Shown: positions 32,000 to 42,346 of the stretch, one piece after another
Position numbering within the stretch: position 1 is the first letter of the stretch
Layout of the letters: each line of letters opens with the position of its first letter
Origin: Semisulcospira habei
Taxonomy: Eukaryota > Mollusca > Gastropoda > Semisulcospiridae
NCBI GenBank assembly: GCA_036245525.1
Contig: BTPG01000006.1
Span: forward strand, 74,444,727 to 74,508,726
Reading direction: 5' to 3'
Length of the DNA: 64,000 bases
Program-made: the position numbers and the translations under genes
Notes under the pieces: model-generated
What the model was told of the DNA's origin: nothing
Seen by the model: the letters and a program-made list of their open reading frames with translations, nothing else
Databases searched by the model: none

Positions 32000-33471
32000 C
32001 AGGGCTTCCGTTTTCACAACAGGTTAAAGGGTCTGTAGACCCCCAGGCATAAATTTTAGAGGGTACACAGACCCCCATCTGAGCATTATAGAGGGTCCGC
32101 AGATTTATTTAAGGAAAACTGCGTCATCTGTATGTTCCTTAAAATAAATTAACTAATTTCGCTCTCTCCTCTTAAATGTGTTGTGACAGTGTGTGTGTGT
32201 CCTTTCCATGATTCTGATTCTTTAACTGGTGAGCTATCGTGCAAAAGCCTGTCTCCCTCGCTCTCTCTCTCACACACAGAAAAACATATCTATTTATTTA
32301 TTTGTATGATCATTTGATAAATGTATTGTAGCATTTTCTGCTGAATGCGGCAGATTGACAACCAAAGTGTGACTTGTCTAAACTCTATCTCTCTCTCTCT
32401 CTGTATCACTGTGTGTGTGTGTGTGTGAATTGATGTACATAAAAGTTTATTTCAACCCATTTAACCACTCAGTAAGACGTGTTTCTCCAATTTTTGCCTA
32501 ATAACTGTGTACCAGAAGATGGATCGACCACGATGTTTAAAAAAATCTGACAAACGTATTTCTGTTAAAATTTCTGGACTTGCTTTTTGCGTTTGCCTCA
32601 GTGCACATTGCGCACATAGGGGTCCGTGGATAGTAGCTTTGACTAATGCAAATCCACTGCGCCACTGCGTGCGTGCAAGCGCCTATACTAAGCTCGTATT
32701 TAGTCTTGAGCTTAGTATATAGCTTAGTATAGGCGCTTGCGCGCATGCGGTGGCGCAGTGGATTTTCATTAGTCAAAGCTACTATCTATGGACCCCTATG
32801 ATTGCGCATGCCATTCGTGTGCCGTCGTGCTTAAGCCATGGAAATACACGCAGCGCAGCCACAAACTCTGAAAACTGCATCGCAGCGGCGGTATAACACA
32901 CGGCCCAGGATTTCTGGGGTACTGTTGCTTGTCGATGGAGATGGCGGTGTCGAAGTGCAACTTTCTTCTTAGCGATTATCATGATCAGACAGTGCCGGAT
33001 TGAAGAATCCGAAGCATTCCAGCTTCCTTTGCTTTTTCTCTGCCATTTACAACTTAGTTCAAGATCGAAAGTGAAACGCACGATGCTGTATCCCATACTA
33101 ATAGTATGTATGGTGACATCACACCAAGTAACCCGCTCAACATGTAGCGCGCACTTTGTAATAACATGCTGACACCACACATAAACTAACAGTTTGCCCG
33201 CCCAGTTACACTTGCACGGACACCGGAGTCGGGTCGATTCTGAACGCAGCCGCGACTGAGCGAGCGGCTAAACAAACCAACTCATCACTAAAAATAGAAC
33301 GACTATCACCGACCTCTGTTAGGGTACGCACGGTGGTGCAAGGATGATGCGTCTCGGACGTAGATGCACTGAATTTTAGTGCGTCTGACTACCCCTTAGT
33401 TACATTTTCAGTACGTGATTTTGAGTTTTAATGCGTCATAGACGCACAGACGCACTAAAACGGAAGCCCTG
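32000..33471. mobile_element. hAT-like non-autonomous element, 6-bp duplication
   Basis: Perfect 15-bp termini CAGGGCTTCCGTTTT and AAAACGGAAGCCCTG bound 1472 bp. Flanks GTGAGA (31994-31999) and ATGAGA (33472-33477) agree at 5 of 6. CAGGG starts are common in hAT elements; 8 bp is the usual duplication, and a 6-bp group has been described. No transposase frame. The MITE at 32615-32800 is nested inside. Microsatellites CT and GT lie at about 32388-32426. Confidence 0.75.
32615..32800. mobile_element. 186-bp MITE with 8-bp duplication
   Basis: ATTGCGCA at 32607-32614 and 32801-32808 is identical. The termini are CATAGGGGTCC and GGACCCCTATG, and the two arms of about 80 bp pair along nearly their whole length (CTTTGACTAATGCAAATCCA and complement), leaving a loop of about 25 bp. 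An 8-bp duplication fits hAT or P superfamily. No coding capacity. Confidence 0.88.
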
Positions 33472-33559
33472 ATGAGATCCACACCAATTGAAAAGATGGA
33501 AGAGACAACAGGCATCCCACCCCTGCGCATGAGAAGAGATTGCAAAGCCTTGATATAGT

Positions 33560-34340
33560 CCACAAAGGTTAAGTCTTCCAAAGACCATCCTATGAATGCC
33601 AGGATGAAACAGCAAGAGCTTTCTAAACATACTAATTTCAGTGATCTTTCACAAAGGTCAAGGTCACAGGGGATCAGGAAATGTATCAAAAATCGCTATA
33701 TTTTGACATAATTTATTTTTTCTCATGTACTATTCACAACTTCAAGCCCAAAACTTGGTACATAGATACCTGATGGTAAGACCTTTCTATGCATACTAAT
33801 TTGGTTGATCCCTCGAAAAGGTCAAGGGTCACGAGCTCAAGAATTAGGTAAAAAATAGCCATATTTTTACAAAAGATGTTTTTTCTCAAGTACTATTCAC
33901 AATTTCAAACCCAAACTTGCTACAGAGATACCTGATGGTAAGACTTATCTATGCATACTAATTTGGATAACCCCTTGGAAAAGGTCAAGGGTCACAAGAG
34001 GTGGGCAAATGTGTATAAAATTAAAATGCCAATTTTTGATAGAATTGTAGTTATTATGAACAATTTTGCAAACTTTTCAATCAAGTTTGGCACAAAGGTA
34101 GCTGATGATAAGACCTATGTATAAAATTAAAATGCCAATTTTTGATAGAATTGTAGTTATTATCAACAATTTTGCAAACTTTTCAATCATGTTTGGCACA
34201 AAGGTAGCTGATGATAAGACCTATGTATATTAATTTAGTCGACTGATTGCAAAGGTCAAGGGTCACAGAGGTTTTACAGATGTGTGAAACTAATTAAATT
34301 TTGAGAATACATGGATTTTGTTGGTGCAGAAGCATACATG
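33560..34340. repeat. Degenerate tandem repeats carrying AGGTCA half-sites
   Basis: Units of roughly 160-190 bp each contain ACCTTTCTATGCATACTAAT, then AAAGGTCAAGGGTCACA, then TACTATTCACAAyTTCAAACCC. The AAGGTCA block occurs at about 33653, 33816, 33979 and 34251. Two adjacent units, 34013-34118 and 34119-34224, are an almost exact 106-bp tandem copy with two differences. Related pieces occur at 1750-2110, 43020-43200 and 58990-59330. No gene. Confidence 0.8.
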
Positions 34341-34376
34341 TACTTATTGCCACACGTATGGATCGGTCATACATGT

Positions 34377-34612
34377 TGTTACGTGGTAGAATCGTGGTCG
34401 TAGTATGATAAAATCACACCAACTTCATTCAGCTGCAACCCGTCGCACGTGTCTTAAGGTTGTAGACAACACTGGAGTAACAGTTCCAACAATATTTTAT
34501 TACAGCGATGCGATCTCCACGAAATACGTTCACAAATGCACCAACAATGTCTTCTCTGCAAAATGTCCACACTTTGACACAGTGCGCCTCTTATACAATG
34601 TACATCACCATA
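34377..34612 (-). repeat. Solo LTR B copy 2, first part
   Basis: It begins TGTTACGTGGTAGAATCGTG and matches the U5 end of LTR B. The bases before it, CATGT (34372-34376), agree with CACGT (43007-43011) at 4 of 5, a target duplication with one CpG-type change. It is interrupted by gypsy C at CATA. Confidence 0.82.
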
Positions 34613-35451
34613 TGTGACCGAGCCGAGGGGATGTGATGATGTGCAGGTAGTGTGGGTGTTTTTGACAAAAGGGAGCTAACTCTTGTCCATGGTTCTCATT
34701 CTTTTATTTTATGACCAACAAAAAGCAATACAGGGCATTCGACCCGCAGTCCAGTTTCCCGCAGAAACACAGTGAACTTGAATACTCGATGTGACGCCGG
34801 CACGCTACTAGCTATATGCACTAATACTAGTATGCAAATAGTCGTCTGCTACACGCCGGCCGGATGCTCGGCTTTAAATAGGCATAGCGCGGGCCGCAAA
34901 GAAAGCAACTCTCTCGCGGAGCCGAAACGATTTGGCCAGACAAAGGAAAGAGCGAAAACTGTGCTAGTTCCAGCCTGAATAAACTTTAATAACTAGTGAA
35001 CTATACATTCAATACTAATAAATCTTAGCATTTCCGAAAGAGAATTTAAAGGGCTTTTCAGTGAACTAAATTAGGAAAAGCTTAACGCTAAACTGAATTT
35101 AATATGATTTTTTTTATGACTGTCACACAAGCCAAGTGAAACGTGAAAAAGCATGAAAAACGTAAATCTAACTAAGACAGGTTACAGATCGTACAAAACC
35201 AAATAGATATTCTAAAAGCAGGAACTGTGCTGAATCTAATGACTATCGAAACAGCTTTCTACGTTTACTAGAACGGGAGCTATGAGGCTTCCAAAATACA
35301 CAAAAAACACAAGTTACGAAACCATTACTACAACAGAAGACTCGCCGCGCCATGCAAGTGGTGCCGTCACGGCTAGCGGCTGAACGGGGGAACCTCAGAT
35401 GTGGACTAAAAATAACTACATGGGGACAGAGGCTTATGGCGCTCTGCTACA
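34613..35451 (-). repeat. 3' LTR of gypsy C
   Basis: The 839-bp LTR starts TGTGACCGAGCCGAGG on the plus strand and ends CTCTGCTACA. It is about 99% identical to 41512-42346. The bases following it (35452 on) read AGAGCTGTTGGGGA on the minus strand, a plausible polypurine tract. Confidence 0.93.
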
Positions 35452-36293
35452 TCCCCAACAGCTCTAACACTACAGCGTCCTCGCTGTAGGTTAAACAAAT
35501 CAACATAAAACATTTCTTCAAAATCAATACTGCGTGCACGCAACAAACAAAAACAAAGTCCACATCACTAATGTAGTTAATCTAGACCAACGTCCTTGTC
35601 CACACATTTACTGTTGCAGACTAGATACCCCGAGCCATTTCTTCAAACTCAGCTTGCATAGCAAAATACTTGTTGCAGGTTACAGCCTTAGGACTAACCG
35701 CGGAATTCATAACCTGAACAAAGTGAGCTAAGTAGAAAAATGAAAGTCGGTCACTAAGCCAAGTCACTGTAAATAGTGAAAGGAATTGAAACACACATCC
35801 TCAGTACAACAGTCCATTTAAAACTAACGGTCCTTCCATTTCCTTCAAAAATATTACGATACTAAAACGCATTGCACAGAATAAAACAAAAATCAATAAA
35901 CAATATTAAAAAAAATCATTGTCTCTGGACTCAAATAGAGCACAAAACTATCATAATATAATATACTACTGTTCAAGCCACCGTGGATCATTGTTTCAAT
36001 CACTGGTCACTGAAACGGACTGCAGACGAAGTAGTCCCGCAAGTAGTAACTGTCCTAAGGACAGAAAATGTTTAAATGAACACAAAGTTAGTTATTGTGC
36101 AGGCTTTGCCTTCTGCGCCAGCCGCTCTGAGTGGCACACAGCCACAGTCAGTCTTGTTTTCTCGACAACCCTGGTGGGTCTGGAACCTGATGCAAGACCC
36201 TTAGGTGGTACAGGAGGGTTGTCACATGGTTGGCTCTGCCTGTCCGTAGTCCGGATGCACACGTTTCAGTTGGTCGAGGTTTCGTGTGCTCTC
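35452..36293 (-). other. 3' non-coding part of gypsy C
   Basis: No env-like or other frame is supported between the integrase stop and the 3' LTR. Immediately after the integrase stop the same frame continues RNLDQLKRVHPDYG up to about 36230. That looks like the natural end of the polyprotein, so the stop at 36294 is probably a mutation. Confidence 0.6.
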
Positions 36294-37694
36294 TCAACCA
36301 CCATCATGCGGTCGGATGCAGTAGACGTCGGTGTTAGGGTATGGCTGACGCGTCACGACATACACGTCTGGTCGGTAGGGATGCTGGATTTTGGTGCGGC
36401 CTGACCCATGGTATTTTATAAGCACCAAGTCGCCAGGCTGAAGACCAGGAGGTTTGGCGGCTTGGTCTACAGGCTTGTTTCGTTTGGCAGCGGCCCGGTC
36501 CATATTCTCTTGTGCTCGATGATTGGTGGGAGGGACGGTCTTTCGGAGATGTTTTTCCCACTCGATGGGGCCCTTAACCATCAGAGCAGGAGTCCCTAGC
36601 AGCCGATCAACGTTCAGGTGTGGCTCTCGGCGAAACATAAGCCGGTACGGGGAGAACTTGGTGATGGAGTGGGGCGTACAGTTGTAAGCAAGGACCAATT
36701 CTGGCAGGTGTTTTGGCCAGTGTCGTTGGTGGTCCCTGTTGAGGCTGCGTAGGAGGTTGATCAAGGTGCGGTTGAATCTCTCGCACTGCCCGTTTCCTTG
36801 GGGATGATAAGGGGTAGTGCGGCTCTTCTTGATGTTGTACTCGCTGCACAGAGCCTGGATAATCTCTGCCTCAAAGCTGCCTCCTTGGTCGCTGTGGAGT
36901 TCCGGTGGCCCATACTTGTTGAACCACTCACTGATGAGCTTCTTGGCGGCGGTTAACGCTATCTCGTTGCGGGTAGGGATGGCTTGGGCGAATTTGGTAA
37001 AGACGTCTGTCATTACCAAGACATGCTCGGTACCATCAGAAGCCATCTCAAGTGAAATAAAGTCCACGGCCAGAATCTCGTTGGGACGACTGGCTGTTAG
37101 ACGACCTTGTGCAGAACTGTGTTGGGTGGAGGGCCGAGCAAGAATGCATGGTTGGCACTTGGTAAGGTGCTCTTTCACTTCCGTGTGCATTCCCGGCCAG
37201 TACACTCGGGACTGTAGCAGCTGCATGGTGCGATCGTACCCTTGATGGCCCATCTCGTCATGAACTGCCTGAATGGCTTTCAGGCGAAGGGGAAATGGCA
37301 AGACCAGTTGGCCGAGCTGTCCGGTGTCTAGGTTGCGACACTGGTGGTGAAGCACACCTCGCCCATCGATGTAGAGCCGGTCGAACTGGCGGACGAGCGC
37401 TTTCAGAGCAGGCTGGTCTGGAGGCACAAGCGGCTTCTGTGGAAACACTGTGAGTACTGGCCCGATGATATGGTCGGCCAGCTGCATCTGCCGTAATTGG
37501 TCAGGTTCTGCTGCTGAAGTGTCGGACTTATCTTCTTCTGGTCTATGGATAGGCAGGACAGGGGCGACTTCCATGGTGGGGTTTGCTGCTAGGCGTTCGC
37601 AGCGCTGCTCTGCCGCCTTGGCATAGAGGGCAGGTGGAATTGCGACGCCTCTGCATCCCGGTCCATGGACTGTGGACAGTGGAGTAGCAGTCAC
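36294..37694 (-). pseudogene. Gypsy C integrase
   Basis: The frame of 466 codons starts within the RNase H-integrase linker. The zinc-binding region is HDEMGHQG...CQPC. The catalytic core has D in AVDFISLEMA, D in HSDQGGSF and E in GQCERFNRTL. Near the C-terminus is LQPGDLVLIKYHGSGRTKIQ, a GPY/F-like or SH3-like DNA-binding part; no chromodomain is seen. It would insert the element into DNA. The frame upstream, towards RNase H, carries a G-run at about 37750-37762 that probably shifts it. Confidence 0.92.
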
Positions 37695-37907
37695 GACGAC
37701 TTCGCTGCAGCATGCTGCAATGTTTCCATCACCTGAAGCAGTGTCACTGGGGGGGGGGGGGGTCTTGAGAGGGGATCGGCTGGGTTGCGTCTGCCTGGCT
37801 CGTACTTGACGTTGAAGCTGAAGGGTGAGAGTTGGGCTTTGCCGTCCGATGGTGGATTAGGGCACTGTTGTCAGTGATGAGAGTGAAGTGCGACCCGATC
37901 AGGTAGT

Positions 37908-38296
37908 CCCCCACCTGGGTCTGCCCTGGGGGACCTGGGTGGGGTTAGGTACTTTTTAGTTCCCAGGGTCACCCTGGTCAGCCCCACAGGGTGAGTTTTT
38001 CTCTCTATTCTGGGGCATGTGTTTCTGTCTACCCTTTGTCCATTCACCTGTATTTGCCTTTTTAAAACTCTCCCTACTGTCTGCACTGCCTGTAGCTCTT
38101 GATATTGGATGTGTGTTGCTAAATGGTCTTAGCTTTATTTAGGCCCCATGTGTTAGGTTTATTTAACGTATTTGACCAGATGGCGACATACATTCAATGT
38201 TCTGTTTATTTATTTTTTTTCACAAGCAGTGCAGGCACGTCCTGAGAAAGCCTTGTTGCTGTCGGGACGTTAAGCAATGTACAATCAATCAATCAA
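37908..38296 (-). mobile_element. SINE S copy 2, inside gypsy C RNase H
   Basis: CCGATCAGGTAGT at 37895-37907 and 38297-38309 is an exact 13-bp target duplication. The 389-bp insert reads 5' to 3' on the plus strand (start CCCCACCTGGGTCTG, tail GTACAATCAATCAATCAA). It splits RNase H after FRHYLIG. Because gypsy C itself is young, this SINE moved very recently. The strand field follows the host element; the SINE itself is on the plus strand. Confidence 0.92.
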
Positions 38297-38309
38297 CCGA
38301 TCAGGTAGT

Positions 38310-39429
38310 GCCGAAACTTGTCAGCTATGGCCCACTTCATGGCGAGGAATTCTAGCTTGAAACTGCACTGGTGCGACTGGTAGTATCGATGTTCTGGTGG
38401 GCGAAGGCGATGACTGGCGTAGGCAATGGGTTTGGTGCGGCCGTCTTCCTGCTTCTGTGACAGAATCGCACCAAGTCCATTCTGACTGGCGTCGGTCTGC
38501 ACGATGAACGGCTTGGAAAAGTCTGCATACGCCAGCGTAGGTGCAGTTGTCAGCGCCTCCTTCAGTTTCTGGAACGCAGCGTCATGTTCCGGACCCCAAC
38601 AAGCGGTGATGTTGGATGACTTCTTCCTGGAGTTCGCACTTGACTGCGCCACGAGGTCATGAAGAGGCCCTGCGATCTGGGCGAACCCGCTGACGAAGCG
38701 CCTGTAGTAGGAGGCAAACCCCAAGAAGCGACGAAGTTCTGTTGTGGTAGTTGGAACCGGCCAGTTCTTGACCTCTGAAATCTTCTCGTCCTCGCATTGG
38801 ATACCATCAGCCGAGATGGTGTGGCCCAGGTAGCTGACCTCACGGGGCAAGAACTGACACTTCTCACGGCGCAACTTCAGCCCGGTGTCAGCTATCCTCT
38901 TCATCAGCTTATGCAGATGGCCCAGATGCTCTTCAAACGTGCGCGAGTATACCAGGAGGTCATCCAGGTACACCAACATATGTTCAAAAATTAAATCTGA
39001 CATGACCCTCTGCATGAGCCGCTGAAAGGTTGCTGGAGCTGAAGTCAACCCGAATGGCATACGCGTGTACTCATAGAGGCCAAACGGGGTGCAGAAGGCA
39101 GTCTTGGGCTGGTCATCCGGGTCCATCGCTATCTGGTGGTACCCACATGCGAGGTCGAGTGTAGAGAAGTATTTGGCACCAGCGAGAGCGTCGAACGACT
39201 CCTGGATCCTGGGCAGGGGGTATGCGTCACCAACAGTCTTTGCGTTCAACCTCCTGTAGTCGACGCAGAGGCGAAGACTGCCGTCCTTCTTTCGGACCAG
39301 GACCACAGGCGAAGCGTATGGGCTGTGGCTCTCGGTGATGACACCTGTCTCCTTGAGGCCCTGCAGATGTTGACGAACCTCCTGCAGCAAGTCAGGACGG
39401 ATGCTCCGGTATGGTTGGCTGACTGGCAC
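38310..39429 (-). pseudogene. Gypsy C reverse transcriptase and start of RNase H
   Basis: The RT shows SPVVLVRKKDGSLRLCVDYR, FSTLDLACGYHQI, MPFGLTSAPATFQ and the active site YLDD in HMLVYLDDLLVYS. The connection has FLGFASYYRRFV. RNase H begins at IVQTDASQNGLGAIL and is cut after KFRHYLIG by SINE S. The remaining RNase H lies at 37700-37894. The catalytic residues seen are intact. It follows protease, in the usual Ty3/gypsy order. Confidence 0.93.
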
Positions 39430-39464
39430 CTCGTCGACTGTGGGAATTTTGTGGCAGACGACAT

Positions 39465-40269
39465 CTACCCCAGGTCTCCATCTCCTGCCGAGAAGACGTG
39501 ACGGAACTCTCGAAGTAGGGACTGTAGCTGGATATGCTCACTTTCGGTACCTGCGAAGTCAGGAAACTCAAAATCGTCAATTGGAGGTGGGGGAGATGGT
39601 TCCTGATGGTCTTCTCTGCTGCTGACAGAGATCTCGTTGCAGGAGATGGTGATCTGTCGTGTTTCTTCACTCACCACCGAATCGACGACTTCCAGCACGG
39701 CCACTGCAGTCCGCGGGCTAAGGACGATCAGCTCATCGGTGAGGTTCGCTACCCGCACGACATGCCTTCTGTCCTCCCCCTTCATGAGGGTGGGGACAAG
39801 CAACAGGCCGTGGGGCAGAGGTGCAGCCAGACGTGACGCTAACAGCAGGCTGCCATCAGCGTAGCGAGGACCTGTTACCCGTCGTTCTGGCGATTTTCAT
39901 TTCTGAGCTGCGCTTGTCCTTTGCTGCCTTGATGATGGGCGCCAGCTGATCTGGTGATGTCTTGCAACGCCCAAGAATGTTCATACCTATCAGTGCCGGA
40001 GACTCACGCTTGCTGGGAATGGTGTCCTTCAGTACGAGTACGGGAACATTGTCTATCCTATTTTCAAAAACGGTCACATTTACTACTACAAGTCCACAAT
40101 ACTCTGTGGGCAATCCATTTGCCGCTGTCAGCGTAATAAAGTTCGCCGGCATGATGGTGGCGTCGAGATGTTGTCGGACCCAAGCTTCGGTAACCTCGCT
40201 GCCCGTGTCGATCAAAGCGTCCAACTGTTCATTATTAAACTTGACACGGCAGACAGGGCGCTGGCCCAC
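39465..40269 (-). pseudogene. Gypsy C protease and protease-RT linker
   Basis: The aspartic protease has the active site LDALIDTGSEVT and the later ALIGMNILG block (ILG motif typical of retroviral-type proteases). Its frame is open upstream past the gag stop, in the -1 frame relative to gag. It ends at 39856; the linker continues in another frame, 39803-39465, to EFRHVFSAGDGDLG, the usual pre-RT segment. At least two frameshifts break the polyprotein. Confidence 0.85.
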
Positions 40270-40322
40270 TAGTCCAGGATAGCTTGTGCCCCCCGTTGCC
40301 TGACCACAGACAACGGGAGTCT

Positions 40323-41438
40323 CTAGTTTTCCTGTGGTGGCTGCATCGAAGGCTGCTGCACTGATGGCTGGTAGGGAGCCTGCTGAAAATATGAAGGCTG
40401 TGGGTGAAACTGGTGCGGTGCCTGGTACTGGGGTGGCATGTGGGAATATGGGTACACAGGAACAGTCTGGAAGAATGGCTGTGGTACCGGGGCATGATGG
40501 GACTTGTAACCTCCCCGACCCTGCTGTCCTCGCATGCCCCGACCTCGTCCTCGGAAACCTCCACCATGGCCGCCTAACCGCTGCTGGTACTGTTGTTTGG
40601 CCTGGCAGTCAGCTTCTCGGTGCCCAGGCTGCTGGCACCAGAAGCAACGGAAGACCTTGCTGTGGTGGAGGGGTTGAGAGGTTGAGGCTGGCTGCCGATG
40701 ACTGTCCTCCAGTCTTGCAGTCAAAGCGGCCACTGTGAGTCGCAGCTCCTCAATCGTCTGGCTCATAGGCGCTCCGAGGGCTGCATCCGAGTCCGGATTC
40801 TCGTGAACCCAGCGGCGGGCCTCGTCCCTAACAGCCAGGAAGGTGGTGTTGCCGTCTTGCCGCACCAGGCTACGGAGGTGTGTCCGCAGCGCGGGTGAGA
40901 TGACGCCGTCCACAAATCGATCCCGCAGGATCGTCGCAGGCACTGCCCCTGGTGTAGCTTCGTTGACCTGATTGGCCAGGGCCGACAAGGCTTGGGCGTA
41001 GGTCAGGAGGTCCTCAGTGACCCCTTGTCTTCTGGCGTGGAGCTTGTTAAGTCGATCAATGACTGGGTACGATTGCACAAAGGTGCTGGTTATGATGTTG
41101 ACTACCTGCGCTGCCGTAGCCCGCTGGTCTGCTGGCCGAACCAGGACTTCCTCCTCAGCTGCGCCACGAAAGAAGCTGATGATCCATTCCGCGCCCGTCT
41201 CCGCTGGGATGTTGTAAGCACAGATGGATCGCCTGGCTGCGTCAACGAAGCTGGCAGCCGAGCATCCCGTCCCGTCTCCCGTAAATGTGGGAAGGTGTCG
41301 CGGCTTGATGGCTGGCTGAACAATGATATGGGGTGGAGGCTGTTGATCCCCCATGTCTTGCCCTGCTTGCCTTTCTTCTTCGTCGAGGCCCGGAGCCTGC
41401 CGCCTGCGTTGTTGCTTGCGCCGCCCTGTCATGGCCAC
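40323..41438 (-). CDS. Gypsy C Gag
   Basis: An intact 371-codon frame begins at 41438, about 50 bp after the primer site. The capsid part spans residues about 40-220 (HLPTFTGDGTG..., FFRGAAEEEV, LLTYAQALSALANQV). The zinc knuckle CFWCQQPGHREADC is at about residue 265, followed by an RGG-rich patch (GGGFRGRGRGMRGQQGRGG) and a Pro/Gln/Tyr-rich tail. It packages element RNA into particles. The stop TAG directly follows GGAAAAC, and protease continues in the -1 frame, so a programmed slip is possible here. Confidence 0.9.
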   Translation of the reverse strand: MAMTGRRKQQRRRQAPGLDEEERQAGQDMGDQQPPPHIIVQPAIKPRHLPTFTGDGTGCSAASFVDAARRSICAYNIPAETGAEWIISFFRGAAEEEVLVRPADQRATAAQVVNIITSTFVQSYPVIDRLNKLHARRQGVTEDLLTYAQALSALANQVNEATPGAVPATILRDRFVDGVISPALRTHLRSLVRQDGNTTFLAVRDEARRWVHENPDSDAALGAPMSQTIEELRLTVAALTARLEDSHRQPASTSQPLHHSKVFRCFWCQQPGHREADCQAKQQYQQRLGGHGGGFRGRGRGMRGQQGRGGYKSHHAPVPQPFFQTVPVYPYSHMPPQYQAPHQFHPQPSYFQQAPYQPSVQQPSMQPPQEN

Positions 41439-41491
41439 CTCAGCATTTCACCCTGCATTGCTTTTTGTTGGTTAGCTCCTTCTCCCACGAC

Positions 41492-41509
41492 ATCCTGCTC
41501 ACAGCGCCA
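41492..41509 (-). promoter_or_regulatory. Primer binding site of gypsy C (tRNA-Ser)
   Basis: The minus strand reads TGGCGCTGTGAGCAGGAT two bases after the 5' LTR. It is complementary to a tRNA 3' end ATCCTGCTCACAGCGCCA: CCA, discriminator G, acceptor strand TCACAGC and T-stem CCTGC. That is the 3' end of eukaryotic tRNA-Ser(CGA) as I know it. Confidence 0.88.
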
Positions 41510-41511
41510 GT

Positions 41512-42346
41512 TGTGACCGAGCCGAGGGGATGTGATGATGCGCAGGTAGTGTGGGTGTTTTTGACAAAAGGGAGCTAACTCTTGTCCATGGTTCTCATTC
41601 TTTTATTTTATGACCAACAAAAAGCAATACAGGGCATTCGACCCGCAGTCCAGTTTCCTGCAGAAACACAGTGAACTTGAATACTCGATGTGACGCCGGC
41701 ACGCTACTAGCTATATGCACTAATACTAGTACGCAAATAGTCGTCTGCTACACGCCGGCCGGATGCTCGGCTTTAAATAGGCATAGCGCGGGCCGCAAAG
41801 AAAGCAACTCTCTCGCGGAGCCGAAACGATTCGGCCAAAGGAAAGAGCGAAAACTGTGCTAGTTCCAGCCTGAATAAACTTTAATAACTAGCGAACTATA
41901 CATTCAATACTAATAAATCTTAGCATTTCCGAAAGAGAATTTAAAGGGCTTTTCAGTGAACTAAATTAGGAAAAGCTTAACGCTAAACTGAATTTAATAT
42001 GATTTTTTTTTATGACTGTCACACAAGCCAAGTGAAACGTGAAAAAGCATGAAAAACGTAAATCTAACTAAGACAGGTTACAGATCGTACAAAACCAAAT
42101 AGATATTCTAAAAGCAGGAACTGTGCTGAATCTAATGACTATCGAAACAGCTTTCTACGTTTACTAGAACGGGAGCTATGAGGCTTCCAAAATACACAAA
42201 AAACACAAGTTACGAAACCATTACTACAACAGAAGACTCGCCGCGCCACGCAAATGGTGCCGTCACGGCTAGCGGCTGAACGGGGAACCTCAGACGTGGA
42301 CTAAAAATAACTACATGGGGACAGAGGCTTATGGCGCTCTGCTACA
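41512..42346 (-). repeat. 5' LTR of gypsy C
   Basis: The 835-bp LTR differs from the 3' LTR by a few substitutions and small indels (for example GGCCAGACAAAGG against GGCCAAAGG). The difference allows an age estimate once a mutation rate is known. Confidence 0.93.

Larger units (their letters stand above)
34613..42346 (-). mobile_element. Ty3/gypsy element C, nearly complete and young
   Basis: On the minus strand: 5' LTR 42346-41512, primer site 41509-41492, gag 41438-40323, protease 40269-39856, RT-RNase H 39429 to about 37700, integrase to 36294, 3' LTR 35451-34613. The domain order is the usual RT before integrase. CATA at 34609-34612 and 42347-42350 is a 4-bp duplication, confirmed by the uninterrupted target in LTR B (43207-44137, inverse). 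The LTRs differ at only about ten positions over 835 bp, so insertion is recent. It is disabled by frameshifts in pol and by SINE S at 37908-38296. Confidence 0.94.

Noticed and set aside
33560..34340. CRISPR array
   Set aside because: Repeats are about 160-190 bp and degenerate, with no short constant repeats or unique spacers; the genome is eukaryotic.
35452..36293. env-like gene in gypsy C
   Set aside because: No frame of useful length with signal peptide or membrane segment on the element strand.
36294..36480. Chromodomain at the integrase C-terminus of gypsy C
   Set aside because: No chromodomain aromatic cage or W-x-x-Y/F pattern is visible; the block fits a GPY/F-like end.
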